Below, piece by piece: positions 16,161 to 24,624 of a stretch of DNA of 41,321 nt (the stretch's first letter is position 1; every line of letters begins with the position of its first letter). The DNA is from Amycolatopsis sp. (lineage in GTDB: Bacteria; Actinomycetota; Actinomycetes; Mycobacteriales; Pseudonocardiaceae). The notes beneath the pieces were generated by a model that worked only from the letters and a program-made list of their open reading frames with translations, was not told where the DNA came from and did not search any database. Location of the stretch: positions 1 through 41,321 of the forward strand of contig NZ_JAODNM010000159.1 of NCBI RefSeq assembly GCF_025464955.1, given 5' to 3'. A program made the position numbers and the translations under genes.

Positions 16161-18047
16161 ATGACTGGCGTGGGTGACGACTCGCGCGGCCGCCTAGCAG
16201 GCAGGCCGTGGCTCGTTGTCGGCTTCACACTCGCCATCGGCGCAACCCTCGCTCTGGTGCTCAGTAACGACCTCCGCTGGCTGCGTCTCGGCATCATCGC
16301 CGCGCTCTGGGCGGCCGTCATCGGCGGCTTCCTCGCAGCGAAGTACCGGAAGGACGCGGTGCACGGCGAAGACGTCGTCGCCGAGGCACAGGCCGTTTAC
16401 GAGCTGGAACTAGAGCGCGAGATCGCCGCCCGGCGCGAGTACGAGCTCGAGATCGAGAGTGATGCAAGGCAGCGGGCCGACGAGGACTCCCGCGACGAGC
16501 TCGACGCCTTGCGCGCCGAGGTCGTCGCGTTGCGGGACAGCCTCCAGTCGCTGTTCGGCGGCGAAGTGCTGCTGGAGCGGGTGGCGCTGACCGCGCAGGC
16601 GACCCGGATGCGGTCGGTCGGCGAAGACCACCGCCTGGTCGCCTCGTCGGACGCCAAGGCGAAGCAGGCTCCCGCGCAGCTGCCCGCGGGCAAGCGCGCC
16701 GGTGATCCGCCCGAGCCGCGCACCGAACTGATGGACCGCGTGCTGGCGCCCACCTCGGACGACAAGCGCCGCAAGGTCCAGGCGAACCAGACGGCCAGCC
16801 AGACCACGCAGTACAGCCCGATCACTCCGGCCGTCCGGGTCAAGAAGCCCGACGACAACGGCCGCCGCCCGCAGGGAGACGTCGCCGGGGTCGCCCGCCC
16901 GATCAAACCCGCGGCCGACAACAGCCGCGCGGAGGCCACCCGACGGCAGCAGGCGCCCGTTGAACAGCGTGTTCAGCATCCGCCGACAACGACCGCGAAG
17001 CCCGCCGACCGGCCCACGCCGGAACGCCGCCAGCCGGCCGCCCCCGCCATGCCGTCTCCGGTCAAGCCGCCGCAGCCCGCTGCCGCGAAGGCCGCACCCG
17101 TGTCGTCGACCCGCAAGACCGACCAGGTCGAGCGCCAGCCCGACCGGCCGCGCTCGGAACCGGAGTTCACCAGGCCCGCGCTCGACCAGGTCGGACGCGC
17201 GGCCAGCTACGTACCCACGCCTTCGAAGCCGGTCGAGCAGGAGCCGCTGCGCGCGGCCGAGCCCGAGTGGCAGCCCGCCTGGAGCAATGGCCAGAGCAAC
17301 GGGCACAGCAATGGCAGCAGCAACGGCAATGGCAGCAGCAACGGGAATGGCCAGAGTTATGGCCACGGCAGTGCGAACGGGAACGGACACCGGGAGCGTC
17401 CGGCGAGCGATCTCAGCGCCGCGTTCGGCAGCCGCCGGGACATCCAGCCGGTGCCCGCGCCGGTCGCCGAAACCTTGAACTCGCGCCACGGCGCACACCG
17501 TGGTGGTGACGCGCTGGGTCTGCCCGATGTGTCGCGTTCGGCCCCCGATGTCGTCGCGCCGGAACCGGTTGTGGCGAACGACACGCCCCTGAATTCGACG
17601 CTGAATTCGGCGTCCGGTTCGGGGCAGTCGCGGCCCGGTGGACGCCGTCGCCGCGCCGAGGACGATGACGCTCCGGTCGTCGAGTCGGCCGCCCCGGTCA
17701 GTGGTGGCCGTCGCCGTCGCCCCGACGGCGAGCCGCCGTCCTGGCAGCCGGAGTCGTCCTACGAAAACGGCTCAAGGCACTCCGGCAACGGTGCGACGAA
17801 CGGTTCGACCCATTCGACGAACGGTTCGTCGGCCCACACCCCGAGCGGTAGCCACTCCCTGCCGGACGTCGGCGAGTCGGCTCCGCGCAACGGCACGAAC
17901 GGCTATCGGTCCGCCCACGGCGCTCGCGCCGCCGAGCCGGAGCCCGAAGCCGGTTCGCACGCGGCAGGGCGTTCGGTCACCGAGCTTCTCGCCGCCCACG
18001 GCGCAGGCGAATCGACGCCTCGGCGCCGGCGTCGGGCCGAGGATTAA
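16161..18047 (+). CDS. Membrane-anchored Pro/Asn-rich protein (Rv3604c-like, DUF6779)
   Basis: The 628-residue protein has two membrane segments near residues 14-32 and 38-56. A charged coiled-coil region of about 60 residues follows (repeated Glu/Arg), and then about 480 residues of low complexity rich in Pro, Ala, Gln, Ser and Gly, including a Ser/Asn/Gly repeat encoded near 17280-17390. Position and layout match mycobacterial Rv3604c; the DUF number is from memory. Function unknown; the anchor plus coiled coil and disordered tail suggest a scaffold for cell-envelope or division proteins, but that is inference. The start may instead be GTG at 16152, which is closer to AGAAGG. Confidence 0.8.
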   Translation: MTGVGDDSRGRLAGRPWLVVGFTLAIGATLALVLSNDLRWLRLGIIAALWAAVIGGFLAAKYRKDAVHGEDVVAEAQAVYELELEREIAARREYELEIESDARQRADEDSRDELDALRAEVVALRDSLQSLFGGEVLLERVALTAQATRMRSVGEDHRLVASSDAKAKQAPAQLPAGKRAGDPPEPRTELMDRVLAPTSDDKRRKVQANQTASQTTQYSPITPAVRVKKPDDNGRRPQGDVAGVARPIKPAADNSRAEATRRQQAPVEQRVQHPPTTTAKPADRPTPERRQPAAPAMPSPVKPPQPAAAKAAPVSSTRKTDQVERQPDRPRSEPEFTRPALDQVGRAASYVPTPSKPVEQEPLRAAEPEWQPAWSNGQSNGHSNGSSNGNGSSNGNGQSYGHGSANGNGHRERPASDLSAAFGSRRDIQPVPAPVAETLNSRHGAHRGGDALGLPDVSRSAPDVVAPEPVVANDTPLNSTLNSASGSGQSRPGGRRRRAEDDDAPVVESAAPVSGGRRRRPDGEPPSWQPESSYENGSRHSGNGATNGSTHSTNGSSAHTPSGSHSLPDVGESAPRNGTNGYRSAHGARAAEPEPEAGSHAAGRSVTELLAAHGAGESTPRRRRRAED

Positions 18048-18107
18048 CGAGCTCTTAAAGCGGGCGCTCGACGGGTTTGTCGGACTGCCTGCGTAGGGTG
18101 ACCGCTC

Positions 18108-19271
18108 GTGAGGGGATCCACCACCACAGCGACGGGCCCCAACAGCGGCCCCCTGCCACGCCGGATCACCGTGCTGCTGCCGGTGGTCGCGTTGATCGTG
18201 GTCGCGCTCTGCGGGCTGCTCCTGTTCGGTCTGGCCACCGCGAAGGTCGGCGTGCTCGCCGTGGTCATCGGGGTGGTCGCGGCGCTGGTCCCGGTCGGGC
18301 TGGTGGTCGCCGCATTCCTCTGGATCGACCGCTGGGAGCCGGAACCGGCCAAGATGCTGCTGCTGGCGTTCGTCTGGGGCGCCTGCATCGCCACCGTCAC
18401 CGCGCTGCTGATCAACAGCACCGCGGAGGCCGTCGGAGACCTGCTCCTCGGCAGCGGCAACGGCAACAAGCTCAGCGCGCTGGTGTCCGCGCCGCTGGTC
18501 GAGGAGGCCGCGAAAGGCGCGTTCGTGCTGATCGTGCTGTGGCGGCGCCGCGAGGAGTTCGACGGCATCGTCGATGGCATCGTCTACGCCGGGTTCAGCG
18601 CGGCCGGGTTCGCCTTCACCGAGAACATCTACTACTTCGGCCGCGCGTTCGCGGAGTCCGGGTTCGGCAACGGCACCAGTTCCGGGGTGCTCGCCGCGTT
18701 TGTCCTCCGCGGGCTGCTCTCGCCGTTCACCCACCCGCTGTTCGCCGTGATGACCGGGATCGGGATCGGTTTCGCCGCCAAGACATCCAGCCGGCAGCTC
18801 CGGATTCTGGCACCGCTGGGGGGTTATCTCGCCGCGGTCTGCCTGCACGCGCTGTGGAACGCCGCGGCCATCCTCGGTGGCGCGAAGACCTTCCTCAACG
18901 TCTACTTCCTGATCATGGTGCCGCTGTTCATCGGGGTGTTCTCGGTGGTGCTGATGCAGCGGCGGCGCGAGCAGCGGATCGTCGCGGCGGCCTTGCCGCA
19001 GATGGCCGCCGCGCGCTGGATCGCACCGTCGGAGGTCGAGCTGCTGGCCAGCCTGTCCGGTCGCCGTGAATGGCGTAAACAGGCGCGCAAACAGTCAGGC
19101 AGGCAGGCCGCGCGGGCGGTCGGGCAGTACCAGTCCAGCGTCACCGAGCTGGCCTTCCTGCGGCGCAACGACGTCCACACCGAGGATGCCAAGCGCCGCC
19201 AGGACGAACTCCTGAACGTGCTCAGAGCGTCACGCGCCGAAGCCGTCCGGCTGGCGGAAAACGGGGGCTAA
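18108..19271 (+). CDS. PrsW-family intramembrane metalloprotease
   Basis: The 387-residue multi-spanning protein belongs to the PrsW (M82/CPBP-like) family, whose Bacillus member cleaves an anti-sigma factor at site 1. Two hydrophobic hairpins cover residues 20-71. The glutamate pair of the family lies in PLVEEAAKG (E132-E133), followed by FTENIYYF and, near residue 245, CLHALWNAA with the conserved His. The C-terminal 100 residues are basic and soluble. GTG at 18108 follows TAGGG. It sits 60 bp after the Rv3604c-like gene. The target here is unknown; an anti-sigma or membrane-stress role is inference from the family. Confidence 0.88.
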   Translation: MRGSTTTATGPNSGPLPRRITVLLPVVALIVVALCGLLLFGLATAKVGVLAVVIGVVAALVPVGLVVAAFLWIDRWEPEPAKMLLLAFVWGACIATVTALLINSTAEAVGDLLLGSGNGNKLSALVSAPLVEEAAKGAFVLIVLWRRREEFDGIVDGIVYAGFSAAGFAFTENIYYFGRAFAESGFGNGTSSGVLAAFVLRGLLSPFTHPLFAVMTGIGIGFAAKTSSRQLRILAPLGGYLAAVCLHALWNAAAILGGAKTFLNVYFLIMVPLFIGVFSVVLMQRRREQRIVAAALPQMAAARWIAPSEVELLASLSGRREWRKQARKQSGRQAARAVGQYQSSVTELAFLRRNDVHTEDAKRRQDELLNVLRASRAEAVRLAENGG

Positions 19272-19410
19272 CCCCCGGCAGGGTGACTCACTACGGGTGA
19301 AGCTCATCACGGGAGCGCGCCTTGCACCCGGCATGAGAGCTACTGTCGCGCCGTCGTCCGGTACCCGTGCCGAGTAAGCGGGACTGGAACGAGTAAGGGA
19401 GTCTTTTGCC

Positions 19411-19437
19411 ATGAGCGTTCCCCGAGGCCCGCGATGA
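19411..19437 (+). CDS. Candidate 8-codon leader mini-ORF coupled to the DUF2520 gene
   Basis: ATG at 19411 has a strong ribosome site, AAGGGAG, 9 bases upstream (19395-19401) and encodes MSVPRGPR before a stop that overlaps the next gene's start as ATGA. It sits in the 162-bp gap after the PrsW gene. It could couple or attenuate translation of the DUF2520-pan operon. Nothing but the layout supports expression; the DUF2520 gene also has a weaker GAGG of its own. Confidence 0.4.
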   Translation: MSVPRGPR

Positions 19438-20336
19438 CGCGGCCCGCCCGCCTCGCGGTGGGGGTGGTTTCGGCCGGCCGGGTGGGCAGTGTGCTGGGTG
19501 CGGCCCTGGCCAGGGCCGGTCATTCGGTGACAGCGGCGTCCGGGCTGTCCGCGGCGTCGGTCCGGCGTGCCGACCAGTTGCTGCCGGGGGTGCCTCTGCT
19601 GCCGCCCGACCAGGTCGCGCGCGGGGCCGATCTGGTGCTGCTCGCGCTGCCCGATGACGCGTTGCCCGGCATCGTGCGCGGGCTGGTCGCGATGGATTCG
19701 CTGCGTCCTGGCCAGATCGTCGTGCACACCTCCGGGGCACACGGAATCGAAGTGCTCCGGCCCGCGATCGACGTCGGCGCGCTGCCGCTCGCGCTGCACC
19801 CGGTGATGACCTTCACGGGTCGGCCGGAGGACCTGGAGCGGCTGGAGTCCTGCAGCGTCGGGGTCACCGCCGAGGGGGACGACGAAGCCGCGTGGAACGT
19901 CGGCGAGGCCCTCGCGATGGAGATGGGCACCGAGCCGGTGCGCGTCCCGGAAGAGGCCAGGGCGCTCTACCACGCGGCCCTCACCCACGGCGCGAACCAC
20001 CTGATGACCCTGGTCGCCGACTGCGCGGAGTTGCTGCGTGACGCCGGAATCGGCAATGCGGAGCGACTCATCGCGCCGTTGCTGTCGGCAGCATTGGATA
20101 ATGTCCTGCGACACGGCGATCGCGCCCTCACCGGCCCGGTCGCCCGTGGCGATCTCGGTACCGTTCGCAAGCACCTCGAGGTGCTCGCCGAACGCGCTCC
20201 CGGGGTCGTGCCCGGTTACGTCGCATTGGCCAAACGCACGGTCACCCGGGCGTCCGGCGCCGGGCTGCTCAGCACCGACGCCGCCGAAGAACTCACCGAG
20301 CTTCTCGACGAGCCCGCCAAAGGAAAAGAACCCTGA
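19434..20336 (+). CDS. DUF2520 Rossmann-fold protein (Rv3603c-like)
   Basis: The 300-residue protein has an N-terminal NAD(P)-binding Rossmann domain (VGVVSAGRVGSVLGAALARAG, then LVLLALPDDALP) and an all-helical C-terminal DUF2520 domain containing LYHAALTHGANHLMTL, like ketopantoate-reductase-type enzymes. It stands just before panC, as in mycobacteria; some annotators link the family to pantothenate synthesis. Whether it replaces the ketopantoate reductase PanE is inference; the glycine loop and context allow it, but no catalytic residue assignment is safe. Its stop overlaps the panC start by one base. Confidence 0.88.
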   Translation: MTRPARLAVGVVSAGRVGSVLGAALARAGHSVTAASGLSAASVRRADQLLPGVPLLPPDQVARGADLVLLALPDDALPGIVRGLVAMDSLRPGQIVVHTSGAHGIEVLRPAIDVGALPLALHPVMTFTGRPEDLERLESCSVGVTAEGDDEAAWNVGEALAMEMGTEPVRVPEEARALYHAALTHGANHLMTLVADCAELLRDAGIGNAERLIAPLLSAALDNVLRHGDRALTGPVARGDLGTVRKHLEVLAERAPGVVPGYVALAKRTVTRASGAGLLSTDAAEELTELLDEPAKGKEP

Positions 20337-21250
20337 TGACCACCCCGAAATTCACGCGTGGCACGCTGAACACCTTTCAGCCGCCCGACGACATGCACCG
20401 CGTGACCGGTGCGCTACGGGCCGTCGGGCGGAAGATTTCGCTGGTGCCCACGATGGGCGCGCTGCACGCCGGGCATCTGGAGTTGCTGCGCCGGGCGAAG
20501 CGGATCCCGAACGTCGTCGTTGCCGCGTCGATCTTCGTGAACCCTTTGCAGTTCGGCAAAGGCGAAGACTTCGAGGCCTATCCCCGGCCGCTGGAAGACG
20601 ATCTGAACGCTCTTTCCGAGGCAGGCGTGGAATTGGCCTTCACGCCGAAGGTCGGGGACCTCTACGCCGAGGGCGCCGCGGTGACGCTGCACCCGGGTCC
20701 GCTCGGTGATGAGCTCGAAGGCGCGGTCCGGCCAGGTCATTTCGCCGGAATGCTGACCGTGGTGGCCAAACTGCTCAACATCGTCCGCCCGGACTACGCT
20801 TTCTTCGGGGAGAAGGACTACCAGCAACTGGTCCTGATCAAGCGGATGGTGAAGGACCTCGATATCGACACCCATATCGTCGGGGTGCCGACGGTGCGTG
20901 AACGGGACGGACTCGCGTTGTCCTCGCGCAACGTCTATCTGTCGGCGGAACAGCGGGAGGACGCGGTCGTGCTTTCGGCCGCGCTGACCGCGGGCGCCTA
21001 CTTCGGCCGGGAGGGGGCCGAAGCGGTGCTCGATGCCGCGAGGCGCACGCTCGCCGCGAAACCCGGAGTCGCGGTGGATTATCTGGAGTTGAGGGGAACC
21101 GATCTCGGGCCGGCGCCCGTCGATGGGGAGGCGAGGTTGCTGATCGCCGCCCGGGTGGGGAGCACCCGGCTGATCGACAACGTGCCAGTGCTGCTCGGTG
21201 CCGCCGTCGAGCACGGCGCGGTGCCGGAAGACTTGGACGCAGGGGAATAA
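20336..21250 (+). CDS. panC: Pantothenate synthetase (pantoate-beta-alanine ligase)
   Basis: PanC condenses pantoate and beta-alanine using ATP. The 304-residue protein has VPTMGALHAGH with the HAGH nucleotidyltransferase motif at residues 44-47, FVNPLQF, FFGEKDYQQL and the LSSRNVYLS region that acts like the KMSKS loop. ATG at 20336 shares its A with the preceding stop. PanD follows after 13 bp and makes the beta-alanine used here, so the cluster forms a complete end of the pathway. Confidence 0.97.
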   Translation: MTTPKFTRGTLNTFQPPDDMHRVTGALRAVGRKISLVPTMGALHAGHLELLRRAKRIPNVVVAASIFVNPLQFGKGEDFEAYPRPLEDDLNALSEAGVELAFTPKVGDLYAEGAAVTLHPGPLGDELEGAVRPGHFAGMLTVVAKLLNIVRPDYAFFGEKDYQQLVLIKRMVKDLDIDTHIVGVPTVRERDGLALSSRNVYLSAEQREDAVVLSAALTAGAYFGREGAEAVLDAARRTLAAKPGVAVDYLELRGTDLGPAPVDGEARLLIAARVGSTRLIDNVPVLLGAAVEHGAVPEDLDAGE

Positions 21251-21263
21251 GGGAGAGTCCATC

Positions 21264-21761
21264 ATGTACCGCACGATGTTGAAATCGAAGATCCATCGGG
21301 CCACAGTGACCCAGGCGGACCTGCACTATGTGGGTTCGGTGACCGTCGACGAGGACCTGATGGAGGCCGCCGACCTGCTCGCGGGGGAGCAGGTGTCCAT
21401 AGTGGACATCACCAACGGCGCGAGACTCGAGACGTATGTAATCGCCGGTGAACGCGGCAGCGGGGTGCTCGGCATCAACGGGGCCGCGGCCCATCTGGTG
21501 CACCCGGGCGACCTCGTCATCCTGATTTCGTACGGCCAAATGGACGAAGCCGAGGCGGCGGCATACCAGCCGCGCATCGTTTTCGTCGACGCGTCGAACC
21601 ACGTCAAGGAGAACGGCACCGACGCCGGCTACGCCCCCGAGGGGTCGGGTCTGCTCAGCGGGACGGTCATCATCCCGCGCGACGACGACACGGCCACCTT
21701 CCCGGTCGCCGAGACCGTCGACGCGGCCCGGCTCGACGCACTGCTGCACGCAGAGGGCTGA
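21264..21761 (+). CDS. panD: Aspartate 1-decarboxylase precursor
   Basis: PanD makes beta-alanine from aspartate and is a self-cleaving pyruvoyl enzyme. The cleavage site Gly24-Ser25 is visible in HYVGSVTVD, and the N-terminal MYRTMLKSKIHRATVTQADL and INGAAAHLVHPGDLVI blocks are standard. At 165 residues it is longer than E. coli PanD (126) because of a C-terminal extension of about 35 residues after the usual core. ATG at 21264 is chosen over longer upstream readings because of GGGAGAG just before it and the exact family start. Confidence 0.97.
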   Translation: MYRTMLKSKIHRATVTQADLHYVGSVTVDEDLMEAADLLAGEQVSIVDITNGARLETYVIAGERGSGVLGINGAAAHLVHPGDLVILISYGQMDEAEAAAYQPRIVFVDASNHVKENGTDAGYAPEGSGLLSGTVIIPRDDDTATFPVAETVDAARLDALLHAEG

Positions 21762-21807
21762 CTTGGCCCACCCGTCTCCCGCCACCACCCACCACGGAGG
21801 TCACTGC

Positions 21808-22602
21808 GTGCCCGCCGGCCTTCTCCTAGCCATCGACGTCGGCAATACCAATATCGTGCTCGGGTTGTACACCGGTCAGGACGAGACGGCCGAACTGATC
21901 GGTGACTGGCGCATGCGCACCGACGCGCGCATGACGGCCGACGAGCTCGCGTTGACCATCCGGGGCTTGCTCGGTGCGCACGCCGACGAGGTCACGGGAA
22001 TCAGCGCGCTGTCGACCGTGCCCGCGGTGTTGCGTGAGCTGCGGACGATGCTCGGGCGGTACTACGCGGGGGTGCCGAAGGTCGTTGTCGAGCCAGGGGT
22101 TCGCACCGGCGTCCCGCTGCTCGTCGACAACCCCAAAGAGGTCGGCGCGGACAGGCTGGCGAACACCCTCGCCGCGTTCCACCTGTACAAGACCGCGTGT
22201 GTGGTCGTCGATTTCGGCACATCGACCAACGTCGACGTGGTTTCGGCCAAGGGCGAGTTCCTCGGCGGGGCCTTCGCGCCGGGTATCGAGATCTCTGTGG
22301 ACGCGCTGGCCGCCAGGGCCGCCGCGCTCCGCAAGGTGGAACTCGTGCCGCCGCGGTCGGTGATCGGCAAGAACACCGTGGAATGCCTGCAGTCGGGCAT
22401 CCTGTACGGCTTCGCCGGCCAGGTCGACGGCCTGGTCAAGCGGATCGTCGCCGAGCTCGCCCCGAACGGCGAGCCGGTCACGGTCATCGGGACCGGCGGG
22501 CTCGCCCCGCTCGTGATCGGCGAGTCCGAGACCATCAGCGAGCACGTCCCGGACCTCACCCTGCTCGGCCTCCGGCTGGTTTTCGAACGCCGCTCGCGTT
22601 AG
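21808..22602 (+). CDS. coaX: Type III pantothenate kinase
   Basis: CoaX phosphorylates pantothenate, the first step to coenzyme A, and is not feedback-inhibited by CoA like type I kinases. The 264-residue protein of the ASKHA fold has AIDVGNTN near residues 8-15 for phosphate binding, ADRLANTLAAF, DFGTSTNVDVV and GGAFAPGI. GTG at 21808 is preferred because GGAGG (21796-21800) is 7 bases upstream; a TTG at 21763 would add 15 residues without family support. It ends the pan cluster and faces the methyltransferase gene, with a palindromic terminator-like element between them. Confidence 0.96.
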   Translation: MPAGLLLAIDVGNTNIVLGLYTGQDETAELIGDWRMRTDARMTADELALTIRGLLGAHADEVTGISALSTVPAVLRELRTMLGRYYAGVPKVVVEPGVRTGVPLLVDNPKEVGADRLANTLAAFHLYKTACVVVDFGTSTNVDVVSAKGEFLGGAFAPGIEISVDALAARAAALRKVELVPPRSVIGKNTVECLQSGILYGFAGQVDGLVKRIVAELAPNGEPVTVIGTGGLAPLVIGESETISEHVPDLTLLGLRLVFERRSR

Positions 22603-22614
22603 CTGGCTGGTGTT

Positions 22615-22680
22615 CCCTCGGGGCCATCTGATGGCGGCCGCCGCACTGGCGTTGAACGCCACAAGGGTGGCCCCGAGGGG
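22615..22680. repeat. Large palindromic element, likely bidirectional terminator (copy B)
   Basis: CCCTCGGGGCCA (22615-22626) is perfectly complementary to TGGCCCCGAGGG (22668-22679). Inside is a second hairpin, TGGCGTTGAACGCCA (22647-22661), and TCTTTG follows the right arm. It lies in the 109-bp gap between convergent coaX and the methyltransferase gene. Related copies are at 8587-8645 and 31050-31101. Confidence 0.7.
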
Positions 22681-22711
22681 TCTTTGGAGCCACCCCTAGA
22701 GTCGCCCCCAG

Positions 22712-23485
22712 TCAGCGGCGGGTGGCGCGGAGGGACATCGTCTGGAGCGGGAGGTCGAACTCGCCCGCCGAGGTTTCCGGCTGTGCGGCGAGGTACTCCG
22801 CCATCTGACGCCGGGTTTCCGCCGCGTCCGCGGGGTCCGCCACCAGCATGTGCGACTGCGTGGAGACGGTTTCGACCAAGGTTTCCGCGGTCCGCCGGTG
22901 CGCGTGGGGAAAGGTCGACTCCTCGAACGGGCCGAAGGCGGGGCTCTCCGGCATCCCGGACTCGTGGCGCGTCCAGCTCGCGCTGGCGGCGGTCTGGGTC
23001 AGCGATTTGAACCCGGCGACCCACGGCACCGACTCGTCGTCGCGGTTCCACAGCGCGAGCAGGACGCCACCCGGCCGGAGTACTCGGGCTATTTCCGCGA
23101 GTGCCTCGTCCACGTCGAACCAGTGGAACGCCTGGCCGACGAAAACGGCATCCACGGAGGCGTCCGGCAGCGGAATCCGTTCGGCCTGGCCTTCGAGCGC
23201 GGTGACCGAGGGGAGCAGCCGCGACAGTTCCGCGAGCATTCCGGTGTCCGGTTCCACCGCGGTGACGTCGAGCCCCAGCTCGACGAGTCCGGCGGTGAGC
23301 TTGCCCGTGCCGGCCGCCAGATCCAGCACGATCTTCGGTGCCGGCGTGACGGCGTCGAGTGCCCATCGCAATGCCGCTACCGGGTAATCGGGGCGGTGCT
23401 CGGCGTAGGCGGCCGCTTGCGCGCCGAATGAGCCCGCCCGCCTGGCCCGCAGTTCCTGTTCGGATTCCATCGTGGGTTCGTTCAC
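22712..23485 (-). CDS. Class I SAM-dependent methyltransferase
   Basis: This is a small-molecule-type methyltransferase of 257 residues. Motif I is VLDLAAGTGKLTAGL, followed by VTAVEPD (acidic residue that holds the ribose), IPLPDASVDAVFVGQAFHWF and LRPGGVLLALWN, typical of the methyltransferase 11 family. The substrate cannot be told. GTG at 23485 is chosen; ATG at 23470 is an in-frame alternative and neither has a strong ribosome site. Mycobacteria carry lysS in this part of the locus, and no lysS is present here, so this gene appears to be a lineage-specific replacement or insertion. Confidence 0.88.
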   Translation of the reverse strand: MNEPTMESEQELRARRAGSFGAQAAAYAEHRPDYPVAALRWALDAVTPAPKIVLDLAAGTGKLTAGLVELGLDVTAVEPDTGMLAELSRLLPSVTALEGQAERIPLPDASVDAVFVGQAFHWFDVDEALAEIARVLRPGGVLLALWNRDDESVPWVAGFKSLTQTAASASWTRHESGMPESPAFGPFEESTFPHAHRRTAETLVETVSTQSHMLVADPADAAETRRQMAEYLAAQPETSAGEFDLPLQTMSLRATRR

Positions 23486-23491
23486 CAGGCC

Positions 23492-23506
23492 CACCGTAAT
23501 ACGGTG
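23492..23506. promoter_or_regulatory. Inverted repeat before the methyltransferase gene
   Basis: CACCGTAATACGGTG is a perfect 6-bp inverted repeat around AAT, 7 bp upstream of the methyltransferase start. On the minus strand it contains TATTAC, a possible -10, so a bound repressor would block transcription. No regulator is identified. Confidence 0.4.
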
Positions 23507-24059
23507 AATTTCCGTCCGGCAACGCCTTGGTGGGTATGCCCGAAATCCCCCTATACCCGGCTCGAGGACCCTGATCAGCCCCGGTCCCCGCCGCCCCAAC
23601 TGCCCCCGCATGTATCGCTGAGCGTATCGGCCCTTACCCGGTAGTGGTGTGTAGGGGTGCCCATTGGCGGTCTTTCGGGCGAGTCCGCCGTCGGTATCTC
23701 CGAACGATCACGATCATTGGAAACGTCGCGTGCTACTCCGGCCGGTGGTCCCCGGACCTTTCCCGTAGCGGGTGGTGGTGGGTCGGTCGGTGGGTCCCCG
23801 GTCGGCCGCCGTTGTCATTTGTTCGTGATTTTCCATGCGAAACATACCCGCTGACCAGGCAGTATCGGGCCGGCTTCGATTGGCGCGGAAGTGGGACCGC
23901 GGTGAAGGTGATAGGAACCGATGCTCGGCCGATGGAGATTTTCCGCGTGCGCTCGAGTACGGAATGTCGCCGAACCGGAGATGCCGGAATGGGCTATCGG
24001 CAGCATGCCGATGCCGGTCCGGCCCCTATAGGTTCGCTCGAAGTAACCCCAATCGAGAT
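23507..24059 (+). other. Long non-coding region upstream of lsr2
   Basis: About 550 bp here hold no gene I can support. Short open frames exist on both strands but lack ribosome sites and recognisable sequence. Parts (about 23810-23850 and 24040-24100) are visibly richer in A and T than the surroundings. Lsr2 binds AT-rich DNA, so autoregulatory binding is a reasonable guess. Confidence 0.5.
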
Positions 24060-24088
24060 TTGCGTTATGGTGGGACAGGGGGTATTAA
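24060..24088 (+). promoter_or_regulatory. Promoter of lsr2
   Basis: TTGCGT (24060-24065) and TATTAA (24083-24088) are separated by 17 bases, a good vegetative-sigma promoter, about 80 bp before the lsr2 start. Confidence 0.65.
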
Positions 24089-24112
24089 TGTCTTAGGCAA
24101 TGGCTTCTGTCC

Positions 24113-24126
24113 CGGGGCATGCCCCG
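24113..24126. promoter_or_regulatory. Palindrome in the lsr2 leader
   Basis: CGGGGCATGCCCCG is a perfect 14-bp palindrome 42 bp upstream of the lsr2 start and downstream of its likely promoter. It could be a protein-binding site or a hairpin in the untranslated leader. Confidence 0.4.
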
Positions 24127-24167
24127 TACCCAGATCATTCGAGCAAGCCCCAAGCAGGAGGAAACTG

Positions 24168-24515
24168 ATGGCACAGAAGGTGCTCGTCTCACTCGTCGAC
24201 GATCTCGATGGCACCGAAGCCGAGGAGACCGTCGAGTTCGGTTTGGACGGCGTGAGCTACCAGATCGATCTGTCCACCGACAACGCCGAAGAATTGCGTG
24301 ACGCGCTCGCCCAGTACGTCGAGCACGCCCGCCGCGCCGGTGGCCGCAAGCGTGCCGCCGTGCGGCCCACCGCCAAGGCCGCCGCCCGTCCGGCGACCGT
24401 CGACCGCGAGCAGAACCAGGCCATTCGCGCCTGGGCCAGGAAGAACGGCTTCGCCGTCTCCGACCGCGGACGCATCCCGTCCGAGGTCGTCGAGGCCTAC
24501 CACAAGAAGAACTGA
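24168..24515 (+). CDS. lsr2: Lsr2, nucleoid-associated xenogeneic silencer
   Basis: Lsr2 is an H-NS-like DNA-bridging protein that silences AT-rich, often foreign genes. The 115-residue protein begins MAQKVLVSLVDDLDG, the N-terminal oligomerisation domain, followed by a basic Ala-rich linker at about 58-78 and the C-terminal DNA-binding domain with the minor-groove AT-hook-like RGR at residues 100-102. ATG at 24168 has a strong AGGAGGAA ribosome site. It has its own promoter and terminator, so it is a single-gene unit. It stands upstream of clpC as in mycobacteria, but here three or four other genes intervene. Confidence 0.97.
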   Translation: MAQKVLVSLVDDLDGTEAEETVEFGLDGVSYQIDLSTDNAEELRDALAQYVEHARRAGGRKRAAVRPTAKAAARPATVDREQNQAIRAWARKNGFAVSDRGRIPSEVVEAYHKKN

Positions 24516-24542
24516 CTTCCGGACACAGAACGCAAGTTGCAG

Positions 24543-24575
24543 GAAGCCGTCGGGTATTCGCCCGGCGGCTTCTTT
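24543..24575 (+). terminator. Rho-independent terminator of lsr2
   Basis: GAAGCCG (24543-24549) pairs with CGGCTTC (24566-24572), and CGGG with CCCG inside, around a TATTCG loop; TTT follows. It starts 28 bp after the lsr2 stop. Confidence 0.8.
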
Positions 24576-24624
24576 CATGGGCGGCGCACAGCTGCAGGTT
24601 ACAGATTCATGTCGGCACCGGTGT

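Noticed and set aside
17280..17395. Possible CRISPR-like or tandem repeat
   Set aside because: It is an in-frame Ser/Asn/Gly low-complexity stretch without regular repeats and spacers.
22599..23522. 307-residue minus-strand frame overlapping the methyltransferase
   Set aside because: It is the same strand in another frame; only the other frame has the SAM-binding motifs.
23644..24096. 150-residue plus-strand frame upstream of lsr2
   Set aside because: It has no ribosome site, no family resemblance, and would run through the lsr2 promoter.
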